Below, piece after piece: positions 1 through 6,973 of a stretch of 64,000 bases of DNA; the first letter of the stretch is position 1, and every line of letters starts with the position of its first letter. The notes beneath the pieces were generated by a model. It was not told the origin of the DNA. It searched no databases and saw only the letters and a list, made by a program, of their open reading frames with translations. The stretch is from Clostridiaceae bacterium (GTDB lineage: Bacteria > Bacillota > Clostridia > Oscillospirales > Acutalibacteraceae): assembly GCA_016295355.1 (NCBI GenBank), contig JAEDLK010000004.1:1-64000 (forward strand), given 5' to 3'. A program made the position numbers and the translations under genes.

Positions 1-33
1 TTCGGCAATGGATGAGGTTTAGTTTGCTGTTTG

Positions 34-678
34 TCACGTTCCTTTATGAATGCCGGTAACGGAAAACTCTACCCATTCTGCAATGTTTACGGCATGATCT
101 CCGATGCGTTCAAAATATTTAGCAATCATCAAAAGATCAATAGCGTACTTTCCGTCGGCATTGTTTGCGGCGATCATGGACATCAGCTTTTGTTTTACAC
201 ACAGAAATGCGTGATCCACTACATCGTCATGATTGACAACCGACCGTGCAAGATCGAGATTTCTCTGGACATAGGCATCAATACTGTCGGTTACCATTTT
301 GATTGTGGCTTCGGCCATAAGGCGAATATCGTGACACTCATTGCCTGTTCTGCCGTCAAGAAATGTGATGATTTCGGCAATATCTTCCGCTTGGTCACCG
401 ATTCTTTCCATATCGGTAATCATTTTGAGTGCGGCGGAAATGACACGCAGGTCACTTGCAACCGGCTGTTGCTGAAGCAAAAGCTTTAGGCAGATTGACT
501 CGATTTCTCGTTCCATTTGGTCAATCTTTCCTCCGTTTTCCCTGACTTTCTCGGCGTCGTGGGTGTTACCGTCAAGCAAGGCCTTCACCGAAAGGGCAAT
601 CAGGCTTTCGCATTCCGCTCCCATTTCAATCATCTTTTGGTTTAATACTTCCAACTGTTTATCAAAGCTGCTTCGCAT
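34..678 (-). CDS. phoU: Phosphate-specific transport system regulator PhoU
   Basis: PhoU links the Pst transporter to the PhoR/PhoP phosphate sensor in the cytoplasm and damps phosphate uptake. The 214-residue protein is all-helical with two PhoU repeats. Each repeat carries the family's acidic metal-binding motif: DMERIGDQAED at residues 89-99 and FERIGDHA at 189-196. The ATG at 678 is chosen because a longer in-frame reading to 765 would run deep into pstB, whereas this start lies 4 nt after the pstB stop with an AGGAAGG about 12 nt upstream. Length matches the family (about 215-220). It is the last gene of the pst operon visible here; anything further downstream lies outside the window. 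Confidence 0.96.
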   Translation of the reverse strand: MRSSFDKQLEVLNQKMIEMGAECESLIALSVKALLDGNTHDAEKVRENGGKIDQMEREIESICLKLLLQQQPVASDLRVISAALKMITDMERIGDQAEDIAEIITFLDGRTGNECHDIRLMAEATIKMVTDSIDAYVQRNLDLARSVVNHDDVVDHAFLCVKQKLMSMIAANNADGKYAIDLLMIAKYFERIGDHAVNIAEWVEFSVTGIHKGT

Positions 679-682
679 ACGG

Positions 683-1438
683 TCATCCAAACCTTCCTGT
701 GATATAGTCTTCGGTGCGTTTATCCTGCGGATAGGAGAAAACCTTTTCGGTTTTGCCGAATTCAATCAGTTCACCCAATAGGAAAAATGCTGTGTTGTCC
801 GAAATGCGAACAGCTTGCTGCATATTATGGGTTACGATAATTATGGTGTATTTTTCTTTGAGCTGTAGAATGAGTTCCTCAATTTGGGAGGTGGAGATTG
901 GGTCGAGCGCCGAGGTCGGTTCATCCATCAGTAAAACTTTCGGTTTAACCGCAAGGGCACGGGCAATACAAAGGCGCTGTTGCTGTCCGCCCGAAAGTGA
1001 GAGAGCATTCTTTTTTAAGCGATCTTTGACCTCGTTCCATATGGCCGCACCGCGAAGTGACTGCTCAACCATTTCGTCAAGATTGGCTTTGTTTGTCATT
1101 CCGTGAGTACGAGGGCCGTATGCAATATTGTCATATATACTCATCGGAAAGGGGGACGGCTTTTGAAACACCATGCCCACATCACGCCGAAGTTCATTTA
1201 CATCAATATCTTTGCTGAAAATATTGTGTCCGCTGTAGCGAACCTCTCCGGTGGTTTTGACTGTCTCTATAAGATCGTTCATACGATTGAGCGTTTTCAA
1301 AAAGGTTGATTTTCCGCATCCGGACGGCCCGATGAGGGCTGTGATGCTGTTTTTTTGAATGTCGATGTTTATGTCTTTGAGTGCGTGCGTATCGCCGTAC
1401 CAAAGATTCAGTTTGTCGGTTGTAATGATACTGCTCAT
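683..1438 (-). CDS. pstB: Phosphate ABC transporter ATP-binding protein PstB
   Basis: PstB is the ATPase that powers phosphate import through PstA/PstC. The 251 residues show Walker A GPSGCGKST (37-45), a Q-loop at Q92, signature LSGGQ (148-152), Walker B ending in D172-E173, and the switch histidine in VTHN near 204. The start at 1438 overlaps the pstA stop by 4 nt (ATGA), the usual translational coupling. The reading frame stays open upstream but only as a shadow of pstA. All catalytic residues are intact. Substrate assignment rests on family similarity plus the surrounding pstS, pstC, pstA and phoU. Confidence 0.97.
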   Translation of the reverse strand: MSSIITTDKLNLWYGDTHALKDINIDIQKNSITALIGPSGCGKSTFLKTLNRMNDLIETVKTTGEVRYSGHNIFSKDIDVNELRRDVGMVFQKPSPFPMSIYDNIAYGPRTHGMTNKANLDEMVEQSLRGAAIWNEVKDRLKKNALSLSGGQQQRLCIARALAVKPKVLLMDEPTSALDPISTSQIEELILQLKEKYTIIIVTHNMQQAVRISDNTAFFLLGELIEFGKTEKVFSYPQDKRTEDYITGRFG

Positions 1439-2277
1439 ACATTTCTCCTCTTTGCAAAGTATCGACCTGCCGACATCGCCAATAGGTTGATCAGCAGTGT
1501 CAAACTCATCAAAATGGCGGCAATAGCGAACGCAACGCCGAATTCGCCTTCTTCTTTTGCATATACATAAAGGGCTACCGTCAGGGTGGCTCCCGGGCTT
1601 GTCAGTCCGGAAATCATGCCGTTTACAGCGTGTGCAAAGCCTGCTGTGAACAAAAGGGCCGCTGATTCGCCGAGTATCCTTCCGACAGAAAGAATGCAAC
1701 CGGTAACCACTCCGTCGATACACTCCGGCAAAACCACCGTACGAATCACACGCCATTTGCCTGCTCCCAAACCAAACGCACTTTCACGGTAACTTTGCGG
1801 TACCGTTTTCAAGCTCTCCTGTGTTGTACGCAAGACGGTTGGCAGGTTCATAATCACAAGAGTCAATGCTCCTGCCAGTATGCTTGTGCCGAAGTGGTTG
1901 GAAAAGAGCAGCATACCCACAAGTCCGTATATAATAGACGGTATTCCCGAAAGGGTTTCGGCAGCATACTCAATAACCGACACAACCTTTTGGCTTGTGG
2001 CGTATTCCGTCAGATAGACAGCCGCACCGACCCCGAGAGGCAGTACAATACATAGCGTTGCAAGTACGATATAAACCGTGTTGAGAATATCCGGTAAAAT
2101 TCCGATTTGTCCGGTCATGTGGCTTGGCTTGGTCGTTAAGAATTTAAGAGAAAGATTCGGTACTCCCTTAACCATTACATAACCCAGCATAAAAAGTAAC
2201 AATGCCACCGTGATGAAGCAGCACAGATACATGGCACTGCGTATGAACAAGGCAGACAGTTTTCGTTTTTTGTTCAT
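1435..2277 (-). CDS. pstA: Phosphate ABC transporter permease PstA
   Basis: Inner-membrane permease subunit that pairs with PstC to form the phosphate channel. The 280-residue protein has about six hydrophobic segments. The first is close to the N-terminus after a basic MNKKRK start, fitting the positive-inside rule. A binding-protein-dependent transport loop with the typical LGAGKWRVIRTVVLPE pattern couples to PstB. The start is 1 nt after the pstC stop, and its stop overlaps the pstB start. The order C-A-B-phoU is the standard one in Firmicutes. Confidence 0.95.
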   Translation of the reverse strand: MNKKRKLSALFIRSAMYLCCFITVALLLFMLGYVMVKGVPNLSLKFLTTKPSHMTGQIGILPDILNTVYIVLATLCIVLPLGVGAAVYLTEYATSQKVVSVIEYAAETLSGIPSIIYGLVGMLLFSNHFGTSILAGALTLVIMNLPTVLRTTQESLKTVPQSYRESAFGLGAGKWRVIRTVVLPECIDGVVTGCILSVGRILGESAALLFTAGFAHAVNGMISGLTSPGATLTVALYVYAKEEGEFGVAFAIAAILMSLTLLINLLAMSAGRYFAKRRNV

Positions 2278-2278
2278 A

Positions 2279-3151
2279 TCAGTTCTCCTTTTTGCGTTTT
2301 AGGAAGAAATTGAGAGTGGCATTTAAGAGCATGATGAATAGAAAGAGTACAAGCGCAATGGAAAACAGTGCATTTTGTTGCAAACTTCCCGGGCTTGAAT
2401 AGGCCATTTCACTGGCAACCGCAGTGGTGAGAAAGCGGACGCTTTGAAACAGCGACGGCATATTGGCAACATTTCCGGCAACCATCATCACCGCCATGGC
2501 TTCACCGATCGCTCTGCCGACACCTAAAACGACTGCGGCGGCGATGCCGCTTTTTGCCGCCGGAACCGAAACCTTGAAGTATGTTTCAATCGGTGTTGCT
2601 CCGAGGGCAAGAGAGGCATCCTCATATTCCCTTGGTACGGCATCTAACGCCGTTACAGACACTTTGATGATGCTGGGCAGAATCATAATGGCAAGCACGA
2701 TGATTGCGGCAAGCAAGCTTGCACCGTCCGGAATGTTGAATAGTTTTCGGATTCCCGGCACAAGAACGAACATTCCGACAAGTCCATATACCACAGAAGG
2801 AATACCTGCAAGCAGATTTACGGCAGTTTCAATGGCCGTTCTGATCGTTTTGCCGGCAATCTTTGAAAGGAATACCGCCGTGAAAAAGCCAATCGGAACG
2901 CCGACAAGTATGGCACCTGCCGTACCGTATATACTTGTCAGAATAAAAGGTAAAATTCCGTATTGGGGTTCGCTTGCAGTAGAGGCCCACTCTTTACCGA
3001 AAAGGAAATGAAACAGACCGATTTCCTTTATGGCGGGGATTCCCGAGAGGATGAGGTAAACGGTCATGATCAAAACGCATCCCACGGTGACCAAGCCAAG
3101 CAAAAGAAAGATTCCGTGAACGGCATCTTCAAACAATCTTTTTTTCTTCAT
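2279..3151 (-). CDS. pstC: Phosphate ABC transporter permease PstC
   Basis: Second channel subunit of the phosphate importer. It is 290 residues with about six membrane segments and the permease coupling loop (LGATPIETYFKVSVPAAKSG). The ATG at 3151 is preferred over an in-frame TTG at 3163: a GAGG Shine-Dalgarno sits 6 nt before the ATG, and the TTG itself overlaps that site. It follows pstS after a 51-nt gap that contains a perfect hairpin (3168-3196), probably setting the ratio of binding protein to permease. Confidence 0.95.
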   Translation of the reverse strand: MKKKRLFEDAVHGIFLLLGLVTVGCVLIMTVYLILSGIPAIKEIGLFHFLFGKEWASTASEPQYGILPFILTSIYGTAGAILVGVPIGFFTAVFLSKIAGKTIRTAIETAVNLLAGIPSVVYGLVGMFVLVPGIRKLFNIPDGASLLAAIIVLAIMILPSIIKVSVTALDAVPREYEDASLALGATPIETYFKVSVPAAKSGIAAAVVLGVGRAIGEAMAVMMVAGNVANMPSLFQSVRFLTTAVASEMAYSSPGSLQQNALFSIALVLFLFIMLLNATLNFFLKRKKEN

Positions 3152-3167
3152 AGTATTCCTCAATAGC

Positions 3168-3196
3168 TTCGGTGGCGACCTTTCGTCGCCACCGAA
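3168..3196 (-). promoter_or_regulatory. Intercistronic hairpin between pstS and pstC
   Basis: A perfect 12-bp stem (TTCGGTGGCGAC pairing with GTCGCCACCGAA) with a 5-nt loop starts a few nt after the pstS stop. Reading on the minus strand it is not followed by a T-run, so it does not look like a full intrinsic terminator. Such hairpins after a binding-protein gene usually protect the upstream mRNA from 3' decay and raise the binding protein above the membrane subunits; that role is inferred. Confidence 0.6.
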
Positions 3197-3202
3197 AATT
3201 TA

Positions 3203-4003
3203 TTATTTTATCGGAACGGCACCCGAACGGCTAATGACTTCACTTGCTTCTTTTGAAGTGATATAATCGAAGAATTTTTGTGCATTTTCTGAAAGAGGCG
3301 TTCCTTTTTTTGTCACGAGGACAAAGGGGCGCTGAACAACGTAACTACCGTCTTTTACGGTTTCTTCACTCGGAGTGATACCGTTGATTGACAAGGCTTT
3401 GACGGTTTCCTTGACCGATGCAAGGGAAGCATAACCGATGGCGTTTGGATTGCTTGCGACGGTTGTGATGACATCACCGGTTGAGGTCAACTCCTGACGG
3501 TAGACACATTTGTCTTTTGTATCGGTAATGGATTCAAACCCGTCTCTTGTACCGCTCCCTGCTTCACGCCCAATTAGCACAATCTCGCCCTCACTGCCGC
3601 CGACTTCGTTCCAGTTTTTGATTTCACCCGTATACACTTTCGAAACTGTGTCAAGCGTAAGGTCCTTGATGCTGTTTTGTGAATTTACAATAATCGCAAT
3701 TCCGTCAAGGGCAAGAACCGTTTCCTCAAGTCCTTTAGCCTTTTCGCTGTCTTTCAGACCTCTGCTGGAAAGACCGATATCGCACCTGCCTTCCTCCACC
3801 GCCTGAATACCGGCACCCGAACCGGTTGCATTGTAGGTTACGGTGATTCCTGTGTTTGACTCAAATACCTCGCCGAGTGTACCGATGACCTTGCTCATAG
3901 AGGTGGATCCGTCTGTTGCGACAGCCCGGTTGCCTTTTTGGCATCCGACAAGCGTTGATACCAGCAATAATGCGACTGCGGTAAAACAAATAACTTTCTT
4001 CAT
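3203..4003 (-). CDS. pstS: Phosphate-binding lipoprotein PstS
   Basis: Extracytoplasmic phosphate receptor anchored to the membrane. Residues 1-20 form a lipoprotein signal peptide ending in a lipobox (LVGC) with the lipidated cysteine at 21. The mature part has the PstS phosphate-binding segments DGSTSMSKV near the N-terminus, ATGSGAGIQAV, and GREAGSGTRDGFE in the middle. Length is 266 residues, typical for the short Firmicute PstS type. It is the first gene of the operon and is followed by a stabilising hairpin. Confidence 0.95.
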   Translation of the reverse strand: MKKVICFTAVALLLVSTLVGCQKGNRAVATDGSTSMSKVIGTLGEVFESNTGITVTYNATGSGAGIQAVEEGRCDIGLSSRGLKDSEKAKGLEETVLALDGIAIIVNSQNSIKDLTLDTVSKVYTGEIKNWNEVGGSEGEIVLIGREAGSGTRDGFESITDTKDKCVYRQELTSTGDVITTVASNPNAIGYASLASVKETVKALSINGITPSEETVKDGSYVVQRPFVLVTKKGTPLSENAQKFFDYITSKEASEVISRSGAVPIK

Positions 4004-4055
4004 TATTTCGTCTCCTTTGACATTTTAATCGGCAGTTTCTTCCGACTGCACCTAT

Positions 4056-4111
4056 ATTTTAATCGGCTATGGTAAAGTCCGTCATCGAATTGCAGTAAAA
4101 TTCAGGTAAAA
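4056..4111 (-). promoter_or_regulatory. Candidate pst promoter with PhoP-box-like repeats
   Basis: On the minus strand, upstream of pstS, TTTTACC (4105-4111) and TTTTACT (4094-4100) form a direct repeat with 11-nt spacing. A third copy, CTTTACC, lies at 4071-4077, 23 nt from the second. A TAAAAT -10-like element lies at 4056-4061. Direct repeats with helical spacing upstream of pstS are what PhoP binds in Gram-positive bacteria. The exact consensus of this lineage is unknown to me, so this is an inference from pattern and position. Confidence 0.4.
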
Positions 4112-4116
4112 TAAAC

Positions 4117-4151
4117 AAATCGGCGGAAGGAGTGAATCCTTCTGCCGATTT
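4117..4151. terminator. Stem-loop between pst operon and tRNA
   Basis: A 15-bp inverted repeat (4117-4131 with 4137-4151, one G-U pair) with a 5-nt loop. On the plus strand GGCTTTTTT follows; on the minus strand TTTGTTTATTTT follows. It may act as a backup terminator for minus-strand transcription from the tRNA side, isolating the pst promoter. The stretch from 4152 to 4372 holds no convincing gene. Confidence 0.5.
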
Positions 4152-4372
4152 GGCTTTTTTCGTGTATTTATGTAGTGCTTGAAATAGGCGGTGCCGCCTT
4201 GCTGTGTCAGTCCTCTCTTGTACTGCTCACGCTCTTTTCAAAAGGTCTTTTTTTGATGGAATCGTTCCTTCTTTATAACCCCGAATGGTTTGCCATTAAA
4301 CGGTTTGGTGTCGACGGTCAATAGGGAATATAGGTTTACTTGAATCATCCTATCACAAATCTTGAAAACTAA

Positions 4373-4403
4373 AAAATCCTATCACGGAAGTGATAGGATT
4401 TTT
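4373..4403 (-). terminator. Intrinsic terminator of the tRNA-Val gene
   Basis: Four bases after the tRNA CCA end (reading on the minus strand) comes a perfect 13-bp stem with a TTCC tetraloop. The downstream arm ends in a run of six T's on the minus strand. The stem is symmetrical (AAAATCCTATCAC and its complement), so it could also work in the other direction. Confidence 0.8.
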
Positions 4404-4406
4404 CTT

Positions 4407-4483
4407 TGGTGGACACGTTGGGGCTCGAACCCAAGACCTCTCGCGTGTGAGGCGAACGCTCTGACCAACTGAGCTACGCGTCC
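4407..4483 (-). tRNA. tRNA-Val (anticodon CAC)
   Basis: The minus strand folds into a standard cloverleaf: acceptor GGACGCG pairing with CGTGTCC (one G-U), D-arm GCTC...GAGC, anticodon stem TTCGC/GCGAG, T-arm TTGGG-TTCGAGC-CCCAA, and an encoded CCA end. The 7-base anticodon loop is CTCACAC, giving anticodon CAC, which reads valine GUG codons. It is single, flanked by its own promoter and terminator. I see no sign of an integrated element using its 3' end. Confidence 0.95.
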
Positions 4484-4497
4484 GTTCAGTGCTGTTT

Positions 4498-4526
4498 ATT
4501 TTAACACAACTTGTTCGGTTTTGCAA
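4498..4526 (-). promoter_or_regulatory. Promoter of tRNA-Val
   Basis: On the minus strand TTGCAA (4521-4526), a 17-nt spacer and TAAAAT (4498-4503) lie just upstream of the tRNA 5' end at 4483, a good sigma-A match at the right distance for a short leader. Confidence 0.6.
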
Positions 4527-4606
4527 GGGGTATTTTATTTTTTTATCACTTCTTTTTTCTTTTCATAAGAAAGATCAGATTTTATCCCCAAACGGCATTT
4601 TTCCTC

Positions 4607-4666
4607 TTGACAGGTATGGTTAAAACAGGTAAAATAGTTAAGCGCCTAATTATTTGATGCTTAACT
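4607..4666 (+). promoter_or_regulatory. Sigma-A promoter with overlapping palindromic operator for the MarR gene
   Basis: TTGACA (4607-4612), a 17-nt spacer and TAAAAT (4630-4635) form a near-consensus promoter. Directly after the -10 lies an inverted repeat, AGTTAAGC (4636-4643) and GCTTAACT (4659-4666), covering the likely start point. Arm centres are 23 nt apart, about two helical turns. MarR-family dimers typically bind such palindromes over their own promoters, so this is a likely autoregulatory site for the MarR-ABC operon. Confidence 0.7.
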
Positions 4667-4709
4667 GTTTGGCTTTTTGAAAAAACCGAGTCAGAAAGGG
4701 GTTATGTTA

Positions 4710-5219
4710 ATGCAAGAAACCCGTGAAATTATCCAATTGATGGATCGGATTCATTTGGTGCGAAAAATACTGATTAACAATGATACCAAGCAAAAAACCA
4801 AGCTATACTTCGGTCAATTGCCTGTCTTACGGTTTGTCATCGAGCATCCCGGCTGTACCCAAAAGGATTTAGCGGAATTTATCCGGGTGACACCGGCTTC
4901 GATAGCACTGTCCACCAAGCGGTTGCAAAAGGCCGGCTTGCTCACTAAGCAGACAGACGAAAACAATCTGCGGTGCAATCGGTTGTTTGTTACGCTTAAG
5001 GGAAAACGGGTGGCTGATAGCTATAAGCAGGCCTTTACGGATTTGGATGAGCGTACCTTTGCCGGATTCACCGATGAGGAATTATCCTTTTTATACACCT
5101 GTCTAAATCGAATGCTGTACAATGTCGGCGGCGATCGATACAAAGATGCTGACTTTTTTGCTTTGCTGTCCATGACCAAAGAAAGCGAGCAGGCGTTAAA
5201 GGAGGAAAACGAAGAATGA
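4710..5219 (+). CDS. MarR-family transcriptional regulator
   Basis: Cytoplasmic dimeric repressor, predicted to control itself and the ABC exporter encoded next. The 169 residues contain a winged helix-turn-helix (roughly 30-115) with the typical CTQKDLAEFI...TPASIALSTKRLQKAGLL recognition region, followed by the wing. N- and C-terminal helices would form the dimer interface. The ATG at 4710 is chosen because GAAAGGG lies 9 nt upstream; ATG 4704 is too close and the upstream TTG 4677 lacks a site. The stop overlaps the next start by 4 nt. The ligand is unknown; in similar operons it is often the drug that the exporter removes. Confidence 0.9.
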   Translation: MQETREIIQLMDRIHLVRKILINNDTKQKTKLYFGQLPVLRFVIEHPGCTQKDLAEFIRVTPASIALSTKRLQKAGLLTKQTDENNLRCNRLFVTLKGKRVADSYKQAFTDLDERTFAGFTDEELSFLYTCLNRMLYNVGGDRYKDADFFALLSMTKESEQALKEENEE

Positions 5220-6973
5220 AAAAATGGCTTCCATATATAAAGCCTTATTGGCGGTACTTTGTGATCGGCCCTCTGTGTATGATTGTAGAGGTCATCGGTG
5301 AAGTGTTGATGCCCAAGCTTATGTCAATTGTGATCAATCAAGCCAATAACGGCACTTTAACAGTGTCGAACAGCTTGTGGATTTGTGTGGCCATGATTGC
5401 GGTGGCGCTGAGCATGATGGCCGGCGGTATCGGCGGTGCGTATTTCGGGGCGAAAGCGTCAGTCTATTTTGCCTCGGATATTCGGCGAGATGTTTACCGC
5501 CGAATTCAGCGGTTTTCGTTCCGCAATATTGACCGATTTTCGACCGGCTCTTTGATTACCCGGGTGACCAACGATGTGACCCAACTGCAAAACTTTGTGA
5601 ATATGCTGTTGCGTATGGCTCTGCGGTCGCCGGGTATGATGATCGGTGCCATTATTATGTCGGTTTCTTTGCAACCCAAGCTGTCGGTTGTGTTCACGGT
5701 TTCGGTGCCCCTGATGATGGCAGGCATTGGCTTGCTCATTTCAGTGGGCTTTCCCCGATTTCAAAAGATGCAAAGCAGTATTGATGGGTTGAACACCACC
5801 GTGCAGGAGAACATTTCCAACACCCGTGTGATAAAGTCCTTTTTGCGGGAGGATTTTGAGAATCAAAAATTTGCTCGGGCCAACGCCGCTTTGAAAAGAG
5901 CTGGACTGCGTGCTATGCGGGTGGTTGTTTTCATGCAACCGCTGTCCTGTTTGTTAATGAATTTGACCACCGTGACGGTCATTTGGATCGGCAGCCGTAT
6001 GGTGATGGGCGGCGGTATGCCGGTTGGCGATTTATCGGCCTTTGTGACATATGTAACGCAAATTCTGATGTCGTTGATGATGCTTACCATGCTGTTCATC
6101 AGCTCCTCCCGTGCGTTGGCCTCAGCTAAGCGTATCAGAGAGGTGCTCGACGAAGAAATCGATATTTCGGATGAAACGGCCGCTTTCCCCGATAAGCAGG
6201 TCAAAGAGGGCCGTGTGGAGTTCCGCCATGTGACTATGCGTTACTATGCCAACAGTGCCGATCCGGTGCTCAATGATATCAACCTTTGCATTGAGCCGGG
6301 CAGTACGGTGGGGATTATCGGGTCAACCGGTTGCGGAAAAACCACGCTGGTGACCTTGATTCCCCGGCTGTATGATACCGACGAAGGACAAGTACTGGTA
6401 GACGGCGTGGATGTACGGGATTATTCGCTGTATCATTTGCGTGAAGGTGTCGGCATGGTGCTGCAGAAAAATGTGTTATTCTCCGGCAGTATCGAGGATA
6501 ATTTGTTGTGGGGCGATGAGCAGGCCGACGAGGATTCGGTTCGTCGGGCGGCTGATTTGGCCCAGGCCGACGGATTCATTAACACCTTTGCGGATGGGTA
6601 TCAAACCATGCTTTCGCAAGGGGGCAGTAATGTGTCGGGCGGACAAAAGCAACGCCTTTGCATAGCCCGTGCCTTGTTAAAGAAACCGAAAATTCTCATT
6701 TTAGACGACTCGACCAGTGCGGTTGATACGGCAACCGAGGCGAAAATCCGTAAGGCCCTTTCCCATGAATTAAAGGACTCCACCAAGATTATCATTGCTC
6801 AAAGAATCGGCTCGGTGATGGAAGCCGACCAAATTGTGGTGATGAACGAGGGAACCGTCACAGGTATCGGCACGCACGAATATTTGCTCGCTAACAACGA
6901 AGAGTACCGTGAGATTTATGAATCTCAAATCAAAACCGAGGAAAGGGGGCAGAACAATGGCCAGGAGTCTTGA
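5216..6973 (+). CDS. ABC exporter half-transporter with degenerate catalytic site
   Basis: Membrane exporter subunit with an N-terminal six-helix ABC_membrane domain (about 10-310) and a C-terminal ATPase domain (about 335-570). Motifs are Walker A GSTGCGKTT (369-377), Q-loop Q417 and canonical signature VSGGQ (473-477). The catalytic Glu after Walker B is replaced by Asp (ILILDDST, D498) and the switch His by Gln (Q529). These changes mark the non-hydrolysing site of heterodimeric exporters such as BmrC/YheI. The partner gene overlaps by 17 nt. Likely substrates are drugs, peptides or lipids, but none can be named from the sequence. Confidence 0.92.
   Translation: MKKWLPYIKPYWRYFVIGPLCMIVEVIGEVLMPKLMSIVINQANNGTLTVSNSLWICVAMIAVALSMMAGGIGGAYFGAKASVYFASDIRRDVYRRIQRFSFRNIDRFSTGSLITRVTNDVTQLQNFVNMLLRMALRSPGMMIGAIIMSVSLQPKLSVVFTVSVPLMMAGIGLLISVGFPRFQKMQSSIDGLNTTVQENISNTRVIKSFLREDFENQKFARANAALKRAGLRAMRVVVFMQPLSCLLMNLTTVTVIWIGSRMVMGGGMPVGDLSAFVTYVTQILMSLMMLTMLFISSSRALASAKRIREVLDEEIDISDETAAFPDKQVKEGRVEFRHVTMRYYANSADPVLNDINLCIEPGSTVGIIGSTGCGKTTLVTLIPRLYDTDEGQVLVDGVDVRDYSLYHLREGVGMVLQKNVLFSGSIEDNLLWGDEQADEDSVRRAADLAQADGFINTFADGYQTMLSQGGSNVSGGQKQRLCIARALLKKPKILILDDSTSAVDTATEAKIRKALSHELKDSTKIIIAQRIGSVMEADQIVVMNEGTVTGIGTHEYLLANNEEYREIYESQIKTEERGQNNGQES

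Noticed and set aside
4227..4295. Minus-strand 22-codon stretch ending in IPSKKDLLKRA before a TGA, resembling a gene's C-terminal end
   Set aside because: Too short, bounded by a stop upstream, no start codon and no family I recognise; likely chance or an untraceable remnant.
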